The notes: generated from the sequence alone by a model not told the origin. Counted from the first letter of the stretch, positions 8,415 through 16,924 are shown. The stretch: 64,000 nt of DNA from Chryseobacterium gotjawalense (GCF_030012525.1 NZ_CP124855.1:1054001-1118000), one strand, 5' to 3'. Numbers and translations are program-made.

Positions 8415-10567
8415 CTATTTGGCTCCACCGCCATCTTTCTCGACATTGGTTTTCGTATTTTCCTTCACTTTCTGGTTTCCAAATCTTTTAACTAAGGAAA
8501 AAGAGACGCCATACCAGTCGAAAACTCCAACATTTCGGAAGGTTCCAATTGGGGCAAAAGTTGTACTATCGAAGGAGGGTTTCATGAAAATATTATTTAA
8601 TCTTACTGTTGCTTCCATTTCAAGAACTGGAAATATTTTGGTCGCAGAAAAAGTGTGGTATACATTACTTCCATTGCCATTCGAGTTCCCATTATTCTGA
8701 GTAAAAACACCAAGCCACGCATTTAAATTAATGTTTTTCTCAAAGAGATTTGTGTAAGACATGTTGGTAGAACCAGTGATGTTGGTGATATAATCTTTTG
8801 CATTGATCTTATTTCTCTTGTTGAAATCGCTGTTGTCCGTATAGTTAACTCCAACGTTTACATTGACATTCAGTTTATTTTTGAAAAAAGTTTGATTGGT
8901 ATTAAAATTACCCGATAGCGTCTCAACACGACCGTCAAAATTAGTAGGTGTGCTGATGGTTTTTCCATCTTCAATGATATAGGAAGTCCAATAATCGTGG
9001 TTACTGAAAAAATAGGTTGCAGAGAAAAAATATTTCTTTTTAATTCCCAATTTCAAAGAAAACCGGTCGCTTGGATTCGGCTGCAAATCCATATTTCCAC
9101 GATAAAAAGTATCTTCCTCATTTGTCGGCATCATAAAAGGATTAAATTCCGAATAATACGGTCGCCAAATATTGTGATTATAAGTTGCGCTTAGATTGTA
9201 GTTTTCGGATAAAGCATATTTCAATAAAAGATCTGGTAAAAGCGTGCCGTAAGAATTGCTTTTTTCGATATTCCCAACCTCTTGCCGAACGGTGTAAGAA
9301 ATGTATTCGAATCTCAATCCGATTCTGGTTTCCAGTTTTTTAAAGAAAGTTTTACTGAAATTGGCGTAGAGTGAATTCTGGTTGTCGGAGTATTTGAAAT
9401 TATTACTTTGGGAATCATCGAAGATCCAATTGCCATTCGTTAAATTAAAATAATCATTCGGAATACCATTATTTTTAAAAGCGATTTTCCCACCAAATTC
9501 GAGTTGGCTTCCGTCTGCACCGATGGGTTGAGAGTAATCTACTTTCAGATAATATTCTCTTTGTTGGCGATTGCCATCGATTCTTTTTCCAGAAGGGATT
9601 GATGTGGTGTTGAGGTAGGTTAAATGGTGGTTAGAGTCTTCGGAGCGGTTATAGTTAACTCCAAGGTTGATATCTAAAATTTTATTTTTAACCTTATCAT
9701 AATATTTGTAAAAAAAATTGGTTCCCAAATTTTGATTTAAACCATCAATGTTTGGTTTTTGGTGTAGGAGTTTTGGAACACGTCATCCAAATAATTGCTT
9801 CCGTAGGAATCGATATTTTGATTTCTTTTGTTTCTGTAATATTCAAAAATAAGTCCGATATTGTTTTTATCGTTCAGCTCTAATTCGGAGGTTGCAGACA
9901 TTGATGGACTTAGATTTCTGTAAACGTTTTCGGAATGAATAAGTCTCAATGCTTTATTGGCGTACAAAAAATTTTGATTATCGGTGGTGTTGACGCCGGA
10001 ATTATCACCGTAACTGCCGGTGAGTGTTTGGGTAAAACTTTTTTTATGATAATTGAGGTTCAGATTAGAATACTGCGAATTCTTGGCACTTTGGTTATTA
10101 TTAAATGTTGCACTGCCTTTCAAACCTTCATTCTCGAGTTTCTTTAGAACAATGTTGATGACTTCGCCGGTGGTTTCATATTTTGCGGAGGGACTTGTAA
10201 TAACCTCAATTTTCATCAGGTTTTCGGCTGGGATTGTTTTTAAATATTCTTTAAGTTCTTTTCCTGAGAATACCGATTTCCGATCATTAATATAAACGGT
10301 GACACTTTGCCCCTCAGCCTGAACGACATCATTATTATCAATACTTACCAAAGGCGTCATTCGAAGGACATCCCAAGTGGTATTTCCTGCAAGAATAGAA
10401 CTATTGGCTACATTGAAAACGGTGCGGTCTACTTTATTTTCTACCGTAGGTTTTTTAGCAATTACGACAATTTCCTGAATATCTTTTTGTTTGGTGCTGT
10501 CTTGTTTGGTTTGTGCCGTGATAAATGTTGAGCAAACAAGGGCAATAGGAAGAATAGTAAATTTCAT
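8415..10567 (-). pseudogene. Outer membrane beta-barrel / TonB-dependent receptor, frameshifted
   Basis: Two frames make one protein of about 717 aa. The 5' part (10567-9737) has a signal peptide ending FITAQ, the start of a plug (KDIQEIVVIAKKP) and the TonB-plug-like TVYINDRKSVFSGKELKEYL. The 3' part (9728-8415, open upstream to about 9760) is barrel strand after strand and ends in a Lys-rich tail. In + coordinates the break is at the T5 run 9756-9760. One extra base there would join YTKK with PNIDGLNQNLGTNF in a single frame. It resembles the OMP_b-brl family of putative receptors; the ligand is unknown. The defect is either real or a homopolymer error. The IS element at 10718 sits 150 bp upstream of the start, which may separate it from its promoter. 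Confidence 0.8.
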
Positions 10568-10857
10568 GCAATAAGCTTCTTTTTTATAAAGACATTAGTA
10601 AGAAGTGTTTTGTTACATCTTCTTATTTTTTAATTTTAATATTTTGAAAATCACTTTAATAAGTTGATTTCTTTTCAATTGTTATCTCTGCATCATTTTT
10701 CAAGTTGAATTTTCCCTGGTAAGTGGTCTACTTTTTCGACAGTTTGTAAATATAGTTTTTTCATTTGAAATTTGCACTTGCCAACCGAAACGGAATCAGG
10801 CGCTGCTGAGGAGCAACCTGACAGGGATAAGTTGGCCGACGAAATATAATTTTCAGG

Positions 10858-10883
10858 AGCACTGCTTTTTGCGGTGCTTTTTT
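10858..10883 (+). terminator. Hairpin with T-run inside the IS tail
   Basis: AGCACTGC, a T5 loop and GCGGTGCT form an 8-bp stem with one G-U pair, followed by a run of T on the plus strand. It would stop plus-strand read-through, opposite to the transposase genes. Confidence 0.4.
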
Positions 10884-10921
10884 CTGAACAATATTTCAGA
10901 AGCTCATGCCTTAATAAAACC

Positions 10922-11740
10922 TTACGCTGCTTCATATTCCGCCGGGGTTTTAAAGTTCAGTGCCTCATGCGGTCTTTCATTGTTATAATCCTCAATCCAC
11001 ACCGCAGTAAGCTGCTTCACCTGCTGCTGTGAGAAAAATAAATGCGCATCCAGAATGTCTTCCCGGTAGGTTTTGTTGAACCGCTCGATGATGGCGTTCT
11101 GCTGTGGTTTTCCTTTCTGGATTTTGATCCATTCGATATTATTCTCATGCAGCCACGTCTGGAACAGACCCGAGGTGAACTCCGAACCGTTATCGGTGCG
11201 GATACCCTTGGGTTTGCCATGCTTCTCGATAACACGCTCCAAAAACGTTATTACCGCTCTGGAGGGCATCGAGGTGCGAATATCAATGTCCAGGCATTTT
11301 CTGTTATACTGATCAATAATATTCAGGGTCCGGAACCGTGAACCTCTTGCCAGTGCATCACTCATAAAGTCCATTGCCCATTCCTCATTCTGCTCCAACG
11401 GGACAGAAATGGGATTGGCAGGATTGTCGAAGCGTTTTCTCTTCATTCTTCTGTAAAGCGAAAAACCATACTTCTGATACACGCGTCGGATTTGAGAAGC
11501 ACCGAACTCAGGAAATTTCCTCTTCACTTTCACAATGACTTTCTTGCGTCCCAATCTGCTGGTTCCCAATATTGATGTGATGGCTCCTTTCAGCTTTTCA
11601 TCCTTCGGCGGCATTCGCTTTTCATAATATTTTGAAGTTCGTGAGCGTCCCATTACGCGGCACACCTTAGCATAACTTACATCCGGTTTTATCTCCTGCA
11701 GGTAAGCAATACAGCGCTCTTTTTGATAAGGTGTCACCAC
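10922..11740 (-). CDS. IS3-family transposase OrfB (DDE integrase domain)
   Basis: The product is 272 aa. An HTH_21-like N-terminal region is followed by the rve integrase core with DDE residues visible in AMDFMSD, IRTDNGSEFTS and the ERFNKTYRED segment, and a C-terminal NNERPHEALNFKTPAEY motif typical of IS3 transposases. The frame opens with GTG GTG at 11740 and overlaps orfA. It is normally made as an OrfAB fusion by -1 frameshifting at the A6G heptamer (11746-11740). It catalyses cut-and-copy movement of the element. Full length, so the element may be active. Confidence 0.93.
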   Translation of the reverse strand: MVTPYQKERCIAYLQEIKPDVSYAKVCRVMGRSRTSKYYEKRMPPKDEKLKGAITSILGTSRLGRKKVIVKVKRKFPEFGASQIRRVYQKYGFSLYRRMKRKRFDNPANPISVPLEQNEEWAMDFMSDALARGSRFRTLNIIDQYNRKCLDIDIRTSMPSRAVITFLERVIEKHGKPKGIRTDNGSEFTSGLFQTWLHENNIEWIKIQKGKPQQNAIIERFNKTYREDILDAHLFFSQQQVKQLTAVWIEDYNNERPHEALNFKTPAEYEAA

Positions 11741-12000
11741 TTTTTTGCGTTGATCTCCTTCAAAATATCGATGGACAGTTGCTGGTCTGCAACAATACGC
11801 TTAAGGCGGGCATTTTCCGATTCCAGCTCCTTAACACGCTGGAGTTCCGAGAGGGTCATGCCGCCGTATTTGCTCTTCCAGTTATAAAACGTCTGCTCGG
11901 AAATCCCAAACTCCCGGCAGATCTCTGCCACTTTTTTACCTTCTTGCTGGGTCTGGAGCACCTTTAAAATCTGGGCCTCCGTAAATCTTGATTTTTTCAT
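11734..12000 (-). CDS. IS3-family transposase OrfA (helix-turn-helix, leucine zipper)
   Basis: The product is 88 aa. An N-terminal HTH_Tnp_1 domain (KKSRFTEAQILKVLQ, then REFGISEQTFYNWK) binds the IS ends. The C-terminal part (LQRVKELESENARLKRI) is a leucine-zipper coiled coil. The last codons GCA AAA AAG TGG TGA overlap the start of orfB and provide the slippery sequence. It lies 66 bp inside the right end of the element. Confidence 0.93.
   Translation of the reverse strand: MKKSRFTEAQILKVLQTQQEGKKVAEICREFGISEQTFYNWKSKYGGMTLSELQRVKELESENARLKRIVADQQLSIDILKEINAKKW
11740..11746 (-). promoter_or_regulatory. Programmed -1 frameshift site A-AAA-AAG
   Basis: The minus strand reads GCA AAA AAG in the orfA frame, followed immediately by TGG TGA. 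Slipping back one base gives AAA AAA GTG GTG in the orfB frame. This heptamer is the canonical IS3-family slippery site and would give the OrfAB fusion transposase. Confidence 0.8.
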
Positions 12001-12136
12001 TGTTTTTTCTTGACGTTAAAATTAATACTCTAATTTTAATCTGTCCAAAAAAAGAAGCCATGTACCCCCTCTTTCTTGAAATATTGGTGTGTCAATGCGA
12101 AAATTACCAACAGCGTTTTTTTTGATCGGAAATTTC

Positions 12137-12553
12137 CTAAACCAAATCATAACATCTAATTTGTAATTGTTTTATTCTATTTGTATCAATAAATTTTGCA
12201 ATTTGAACTGAATCTTCAAGAAAAAAGGATTCTTTACTTAAATCAATTATTATACTAGAAATTGGTTCAGCAACCTTATAATTTAAAGGAATTAGTTCTT
12301 TTATGATTTGGGTATCTATAAACCCTATTTCATTTACTAATAAAAAATTTAAATAATCTTTTAAATGTTTTTCATTTTCTTCTCCATAATTGTCATAAAT
12401 TTCTTCAATGGAAAAATTTGGAAACTCTTCAATAAGTAAAATATAGAGAGAATTTGGAATTAGGTAATAATTATTTCTTTGTGTATCGCAAATTATACTT
12501 CTTGTATGCCCATAATTTACCAAGCAACAAGCAAATCTATTGAAATAAGTCAT
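12137..12553 (-). pseudogene. N-terminal stump of a GRASP-with-SPASM-type radical SAM peptide maturase
   Basis: 138 codons. The opening (YFNRFACCLVNYGHTRSIIC, then DTQRNNYYLIPNSLY) and the end (KQLQIRCYDLV) resemble the leader-proximal region of SPASM maturases of grasp-with-spasm systems in Chryseobacterium-type genomes. Those proteins are usually about 350 aa or longer; here the radical SAM and SPASM parts are missing. The frame stops about 70 bp before the IS end, and no continuation is seen on the other side of the IS, so a deletion probably accompanied the insertion. The start overlaps the upstream DUF6624 gene by 4 bp, so the two were translationally coupled. The family call comes from remembered family features, not a search. 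Confidence 0.6.
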
Positions 12554-13422
12554 CTTATTTTATTAACATATTTTAAATATATACTTAGCTTTGGCAAATT
12601 ATATTCGTATCTTAAGGAATCTAGGTTTTTAACGTCCTCTATTGGATCTGACCCTAATTTTTTTGTGTCAGCGTTAAATTTTAGCTGTGTGCCAAATTTT
12701 TGTTTCTTTTTTTCACTCACTAGATCTCTATCTATTAGATAAGCTTTATTATTTAAAGAATAGGAGTTTGATTTTGAAACATATTCCAATATTTCTTTTC
12801 TAAAATTAATTTCCATGTCACTGTGTTGAGCAATATAAAAGATACTTTTGCTTGCCAAACAATCACAATCATCATCAAGTATTTTATTTAAAGTATGTTT
12901 TTTTATTAAAGATTTTACAAATTCCCTGTTTATTGAATCTTGTTTAATAGTCAAACGACCTATGCTGTCTAGTTTTTGAGAATCATTATTGTATTTATTA
13001 AACAATCTTCTGTACATTTGATCATCTTCATAAATTTTATTCCAATTAATTTGGCTCAATTCACTGTTTTTGTTGCATTTACTATATAGATTATAATATT
13101 GTATTAGTTCTTTGGTTCCTAAATCACATTTATTTATTTTACTATAATTTTTTTTTATAAGTTCTTCAGCTAATAAAAGATTATTTTTTTCTTTTGATTT
13201 TGTTAGATATTTTAAAATTATAGCTTTTTTAGAATTATTATATAAATGAAATAATGGAATTAAATTTTTATGGGTATAGTTTGAAATGGTTGCACTATCA
13301 GATAGTAAATTCAAACTATCTGCCTCTTGCATTACATTTACTAAATTTAATGGTGTATTACTGGTCTTTAAACAAGAAGTAAGAAATAAAAATAAAACAA
13401 AACAAATAATATTATTTTTCAT
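12550..13422 (-). CDS. DUF6624-like lipoprotein
   Basis: The product is 290 aa. A signal peptide ends in the lipobox LTSC (Cys17). Residues about 130-250 resemble the DUF6624 domain: IAQHSDMEINF, then KAYLIDRDLVSEKKKQKFGT, the conserved DR...GTQ block. The function of the domain is unknown. The 3' end overlaps the truncated maturase start (ATGA-type junction), so the lipoprotein belongs to the same operon and may be a periplasmic partner of the modified peptide (inference). Base composition is more AT-rich than the housekeeping neighbours. Confidence 0.75.
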   Translation of the reverse strand: MKNNIICFVLFLFLTSCLKTSNTPLNLVNVMQEADSLNLLSDSATISNYTHKNLIPLFHLYNNSKKAIILKYLTKSKEKNNLLLAEELIKKNYSKINKCDLGTKELIQYYNLYSKCNKNSELSQINWNKIYEDDQMYRRLFNKYNNDSQKLDSIGRLTIKQDSINREFVKSLIKKHTLNKILDDDCDCLASKSIFYIAQHSDMEINFRKEILEYVSKSNSYSLNNKAYLIDRDLVSEKKKQKFGTQLKFNADTKKLGSDPIEDVKNLDSLRYEYNLPKLSIYLKYVNKIR

Positions 13423-13424
13423 AA

Positions 13425-13606
13425 TTAACTGATAATTTTAAATATAACTATTCTTGAGCTTTCAACAATATAACCTCTTGTTTGATAAAAATCTGAATTA
13501 GAATACATTATAGCAATTCAGAACTTCCTACAATTTGGAAATTATTTTGCCCCATTAGGAAAGAAAATGGAAGAAATAAAACTATTGTAATTATCTGAAG
13601 CTTCAT
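13425..13606 (-). pseudogene. Broken small secreted-protein gene
   Basis: An ATG at 13606 opens 32 codons with a clear signal peptide (MKLQIITIVLFLPFSFLMGQ) and stops at 13508. The neighbouring frame (13508-13425) carries a plausible C-terminus (YQTRGYIVESSRIVIFKI) that stops 2 bp before the DUF6624 start. Together they look like a secreted protein that lost its middle and frame. I do not recognise the family. Confidence 0.4.
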
Positions 13607-13614
13607 AGGGTGAA

Positions 13615-13751
13615 TTATTCGATTAAATTTATAAATCCTGAATTATATGCGGCGGCCTTTAAACCTAAAAGAATATCTGCTATTTGGTGTTTTGCAAAAT
13701 ACGGTATTATAAAATTTATTACCTGAAATTTACACCTATGATGATATCGAA
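13615..13751 (-). pseudogene. Second copy of the LLGLK..AAAYNSGF remnant
   Basis: An open minus-strand stretch ends FAKHQIADILLGLKAAAYNS then GFINLIE, aligning with the remnant at 1989-2231 over about 30 residues with one gap. No start codon is visible. It is followed 8 bp later by the broken secreted-protein start at 13606 and is preceded by element C. Two decayed copies, each next to a copy of the same promoter element, suggest a once-repeated gene cassette. Confidence 0.4.
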
Positions 13752-13827
13752 CAGCTTAAATCAACTACTAAATAATGAAGTCTTTGTTTTTTCAAATTTG
13801 AAGTATTTAGTTTATCTGCGCAATAAA

Positions 13828-13858
13828 AGCATACCGAAATTGATAAATCTTGGGAATT
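13828..13858 (-). promoter_or_regulatory. Conserved upstream element, copy C (core only)
   Basis: The minus strand reads CCCAAGATTTATCAATTTCG followed by GTAT, identical to the core of copies A and B, but the downstream part is diverged. It lies upstream of the remnant, DUF6624 and maturase-stump unit, with about 400 bp of decayed sequence between. Regulatory role inferred. Confidence 0.5.
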
Positions 13859-13886
13859 TAAATCGCAAACAAAAGTCAGCTAATTT

Positions 13887-15608
13887 TTAGCTTAATCGTT
13901 TGTGTTCTTCTTTTAATGCCTTTAAATAGTAGGAAGGAAGTGTACCGGTTATTTTTTTAAATGCAGAGGTAAAGGTTTCTGAATTATTAAACCCAGCTTC
14001 TTCAGCAATTCCCGCTATGGTCAACTTTTGAAGGTTTGGATTTATTTTTAATTCTTCGATGAGATAGGTGATTCTTAATTCATTGACATATTGCGAAAAA
14101 CTTTTGCCTTTCAACTCTTTTACGGCTTTAGAAAGGTAATCTCTGTTGGTTTCAAATTCTTTTGCTAAAATGTCTAAATTTAAGTTTCTGTTCAAAAACT
14201 CTTTTTTCGTTTCAAAACTTTCGAATTTCAGATAAAGAGAATTTAATAGTTCCTCAGAAAGAACTGTTTTTGAAATTTGATTTTTAACTCTTCCGGTATC
14301 GTGATTTTCATCAATATATTTTCCCTCAATAATTGTGGTAATCAGTGGTTCTGAATTTTTGGTTAAAAGAATTGCCTGCTCTTCATAATGTTTAACTTTC
14401 TTACTTTTTTTAAAGTATAGAAATAGCAAAATAAAAACTGCTGATCCAATAATTCCGCTAATCCAATATAATACGGTATTTTTAGAATTCAAATCGGAAA
14501 TCAATTTTTCCTTTTCTTTCAACAGAATGGGTGTGTCGTATTTTTCATTAATTTCTGTAGAAAGATGATGGCTATTTTTATTTAAAATACGATCAAAATC
14601 TAACAGGTGCTCAATATAGAATAACTGTTTTTCTTTATCATTCAGTTTTTTATAATGTTCAATAAGAATCGGATAGAGACCTCTTAATTCTGAAGTTAAA
14701 TATTTTGTTTTGTTAATAAGAGAATCTACTTTTTTAAAAGTATCTAAGAATTTGTAATCTTTATTTTCATATTGACTCATTCCGATATAAAATTCGCTTA
14801 ACGCTAAATTTTGGGTATTGTAAGAATGATCTTTGATTTGTTTAGAAACGTTCTCTAAAGTCTTTTGGGCCTGCAGATATTCCTTCCTTTTGTATTGATT
14901 GATACCGGATGTTAGCAATAAATTAAGATAATTATCATTGGGAGGAAGTTTGCTGTTTATTTCTAAACCTAATCTGATAAAAGAATCAGACAGATCAAGT
15001 TGATCCATTTTTGTATAAGTATATGCAATGGTATATAAGCAACTTATATAATCAATTTTATCGGTCAACTGCTCACCGTCCAAATATTTTTTATAACCTA
15101 AAAATAATTTTTGGGCCTCTCGATAATTTCCTAATTCCAACTTTAATAAACCAATATTGAAATTGACAACATTATAATTGTATTCATTGTTTTTGGAAAA
15201 ATCTTTGGCAAGCAAATAATTATTTAAAGATTTTGAATAATCAGAGGTGAAATAATAGTGGTTCCCTTTAAGTAAATAAGCGATCGATATGTTATCGAAA
15301 TCTTGACTCTTTTTTGAGATGATAATCATGCTGTCCAGAAAGGAAGGATCAGATTTACTTCGATACAAAAACTGATAACCGTCGGAAATCCCGGTTTCAT
15401 TCTTTTCTTTTTTTCCTTTTAAGAGAATAGAGTTCGCATATAATTCTCTTTTTTTGGAATCGCTTTTTACTGTTGAATTAAATGCGGATTCTAAATATTT
15501 ATAAGTCTTCTTATTTAAAGAATCCGGGATTTGAAATCCTTTTACACTCTGGGAAAAGCATAAGTTTAAAGAGAAATGGAGTAAAAAGAACAGAACAATT
15601 TTCTTCAT
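13887..15608 (-). CDS. Membrane-anchored TPR sensor with AraC-type HTH domain, paralogue
   Basis: The product is 573 aa with the same layout as 4117-5853. It has a signal segment ending LCFSQ, the shared opening SVKGFQIPDSL, extracytoplasmic TPR-like helices, a membrane segment at about 378-400 (ISGIIGSAVFILLFLYF) and a C-terminal AraC HTH (ETNRDYLSKAVKELKGKSFS, later GFNNSETFTSAFKK). The two regulators bracket the accessory region with opposite orientation. It probably controls neighbouring accessory genes in response to an external signal; the ligand is unknown. Its 3' end abuts element C (29 bp away). Confidence 0.9.
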   Translation of the reverse strand: MKKIVLFFLLHFSLNLCFSQSVKGFQIPDSLNKKTYKYLESAFNSTVKSDSKKRELYANSILLKGKKEKNETGISDGYQFLYRSKSDPSFLDSMIIISKKSQDFDNISIAYLLKGNHYYFTSDYSKSLNNYLLAKDFSKNNEYNYNVVNFNIGLLKLELGNYREAQKLFLGYKKYLDGEQLTDKIDYISCLYTIAYTYTKMDQLDLSDSFIRLGLEINSKLPPNDNYLNLLLTSGINQYKRKEYLQAQKTLENVSKQIKDHSYNTQNLALSEFYIGMSQYENKDYKFLDTFKKVDSLINKTKYLTSELRGLYPILIEHYKKLNDKEKQLFYIEHLLDFDRILNKNSHHLSTEINEKYDTPILLKEKEKLISDLNSKNTVLYWISGIIGSAVFILLFLYFKKSKKVKHYEEQAILLTKNSEPLITTIIEGKYIDENHDTGRVKNQISKTVLSEELLNSLYLKFESFETKKEFLNRNLNLDILAKEFETNRDYLSKAVKELKGKSFSQYVNELRITYLIEELKINPNLQKLTIAGIAEEAGFNNSETFTSAFKKITGTLPSYYLKALKEEHKRLS

Positions 15609-15648
15609 AGTGAATTTGGCTGTACGAACTTAAGAAAAATATTTTTTA

Positions 15649-15859
15649 AAAATCTTCAACAAACTCAGAATGATATTGCCAATAATGCTGAAACGATAAG
15701 ATCGATTTTGAAAAATTTTCTGCCGTTATTTACTTTTTTCTTAAATAACAAACCACCTGAAATTCTAGCCCCGATGGGAGCGGCATCCTTTTTCGCAGCG
15801 CAGCGGAGAAAAAGATACAGCGGACAGCGGGACGGGTTTCGCTAAAAAATCGAAATCTC
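15649..15859 (+). repeat. ~210-bp GC-rich intergenic repeat, copy 2
   Basis: Near-identical partner of 8173-8385, with the same orientation and the same internal hairpin (GCCCCGATGGGAGC). It lies between the start of the TPR-AraC gene and the 3' end of the rhomboid gene, accounting for nearly all of that 267-bp gap. Confidence 0.85.
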
Positions 15860-15875
15860 GGTGCTCCTGAAAATT

Positions 15876-16532
15876 CTAGTTAATTCTCTTCTTTACAAAA
15901 ACCATATACGACATATATAGCAACGGAAGCGCCATGATTCCTAAGTAAAATGCGTTCTCGATCGCCCGCTCCGGCTGCAGGGCTACGGCATAAACCAAAC
16001 CGAAAAATGCGCCGCCTAAATGGGCAGCATGGCCGACATTATCATGCTGTTTGGGATTCAGCATCATGTAAACGGAATAGGCGAAATAGGCGAATCCGAA
16101 AATATAGCCCGGAATGGCAATCGGTATAAAGAAAAAGTAAATCCCTAAATCCGGAATCATCGCAATGGAGGCAAATAAAATCCCTGAAACTCCACCACTC
16201 GCGCCAATCGCAGAATACCAGGATTGATTTTTGTACAGATAAAGCGAGAAAATATTTCCCAAAAGAATGGAGCCAAAATAAACGAGCAGAAAGCCGAACG
16301 CTCCAAATGCCTGAACCACGATTGGGCCGAAGAAATACAGCGTCATCATGTTGAATATCAAATGCATCAAATCTGCGTGCAGAAAACCGGCAGAAATCAA
16401 ACGCACATATTCTTTGTTGCGCAGAATGGCCCCGACATTGAATTTGTATTTTTCGAAAAGCGCGTGATTGCTAAAGGCGATATAACTGAAAATCGCGGTG
16501 CCTGCAATAATGATCAAAAGAACTGGACTCAT
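15876..16532 (-). CDS. Rhomboid family intramembrane serine protease
   Basis: The product is 218 aa with about six membrane helices. The catalytic dyad is visible: Ser112 in GASG (110-113) and His171 in GHAAHLGG (167-174). The accessory HLIFN motif (His57, Asn61) forms the oxyanion region. Rhomboids cleave membrane-spanning substrates within the bilayer. The compact 6-TM form has no extra domains. It is downstream of clpS and the CNNM gene on the same strand. Start: the ATG at 16532 precedes a good first helix. Confidence 0.93.
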   Translation of the reverse strand: MSPVLLIIIAGTAIFSYIAFSNHALFEKYKFNVGAILRNKEYVRLISAGFLHADLMHLIFNMMTLYFFGPIVVQAFGAFGFLLVYFGSILLGNIFSLYLYKNQSWYSAIGASGGVSGILFASIAMIPDLGIYFFFIPIAIPGYIFGFAYFAYSVYMMLNPKQHDNVGHAAHLGGAFFGLVYAVALQPERAIENAFYLGIMALPLLYMSYMVFVKKRIN

Positions 16533-16574
16533 ATTTTTTTATAAAATAAAAGTTTCGAAATCCGAAACTTTGGT

Positions 16575-16913
16575 TTAAACAATTTCTGAAGTTAAACTTC
16601 TTGCTAATAATTTTTCGTGCATGGGTTTCAGCTTTTCTAAATCCCCGGTTTTTACGGTGCATTTGCCTTTGTAATGAACAAGCATGGTACACTGCTCGGC
16701 CTGTTCCAGGGTATGACCACAAATTTCGATCAGTGCTTCAATGACGTAATCAAAAGTATTGACATCGTCATTCCACAAAATCAGTTTATAAACTTCGTCT
16801 TCTCTTTCCAGAACCGCGATATCTTCTTCGGTTTCCCTTTTCGGATTTTCGTAATCCTTTATATTGGCCGGAATATTATAATGTAAACCCATTTCTTTAA
16901 TTTTAAAAATCAC
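16575..16913 (-). CDS. clpS: ATP-dependent Clp protease adaptor ClpS
   Basis: The product is 112 aa. The core is diagnostic: LILWNDDVNTFDYVIEAL (the N-degron pocket Asn-Asp-Asp), then CGHTLEQAEQCTMLVHYKGK. ClpS delivers N-end-rule substrates to ClpAP in the cytoplasm. It lies 11 bp after the CNNM gene and 42 bp before the rhomboid gene, probably co-transcribed. Usual length for the family. Confidence 0.94.
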   Translation of the reverse strand: MIFKIKEMGLHYNIPANIKDYENPKRETEEDIAVLEREDEVYKLILWNDDVNTFDYVIEALIEICGHTLEQAEQCTMLVHYKGKCTVKTGDLEKLKPMHEKLLARSLTSEIV

Positions 16914-16924
16914 TATTCTTTACA

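Larger units (their letters stand above)
10718..12066 (-). mobile_element. IS3-family insertion sequence, complete
   Basis: The ends are imperfect inverted repeats of about 26 bp (about 18 matches with one gap). The left end begins GGTAAGTGG and runs inward to CGACAG at 10742; the right end, read inward, begins GGTACATGG and runs to GGACAG. Both are flanked by CCCT (10714-10717 and 12067-12070), consistent with a 4-bp target duplication. Inside are orfA and orfB in the IS3 arrangement with an A6G slippery site. A ~200-bp non-coding tail (10718-10921) follows orfB and contains a hairpin at 10858-10883. The element separates the TonB-type gene from a truncated maturase gene. Confidence 0.85.

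Noticed and set aside
10693-10935. 80-aa minus-strand frame at the left end of the IS
   Set aside because: It runs across the IS terminus and the orfB end with no family signature.
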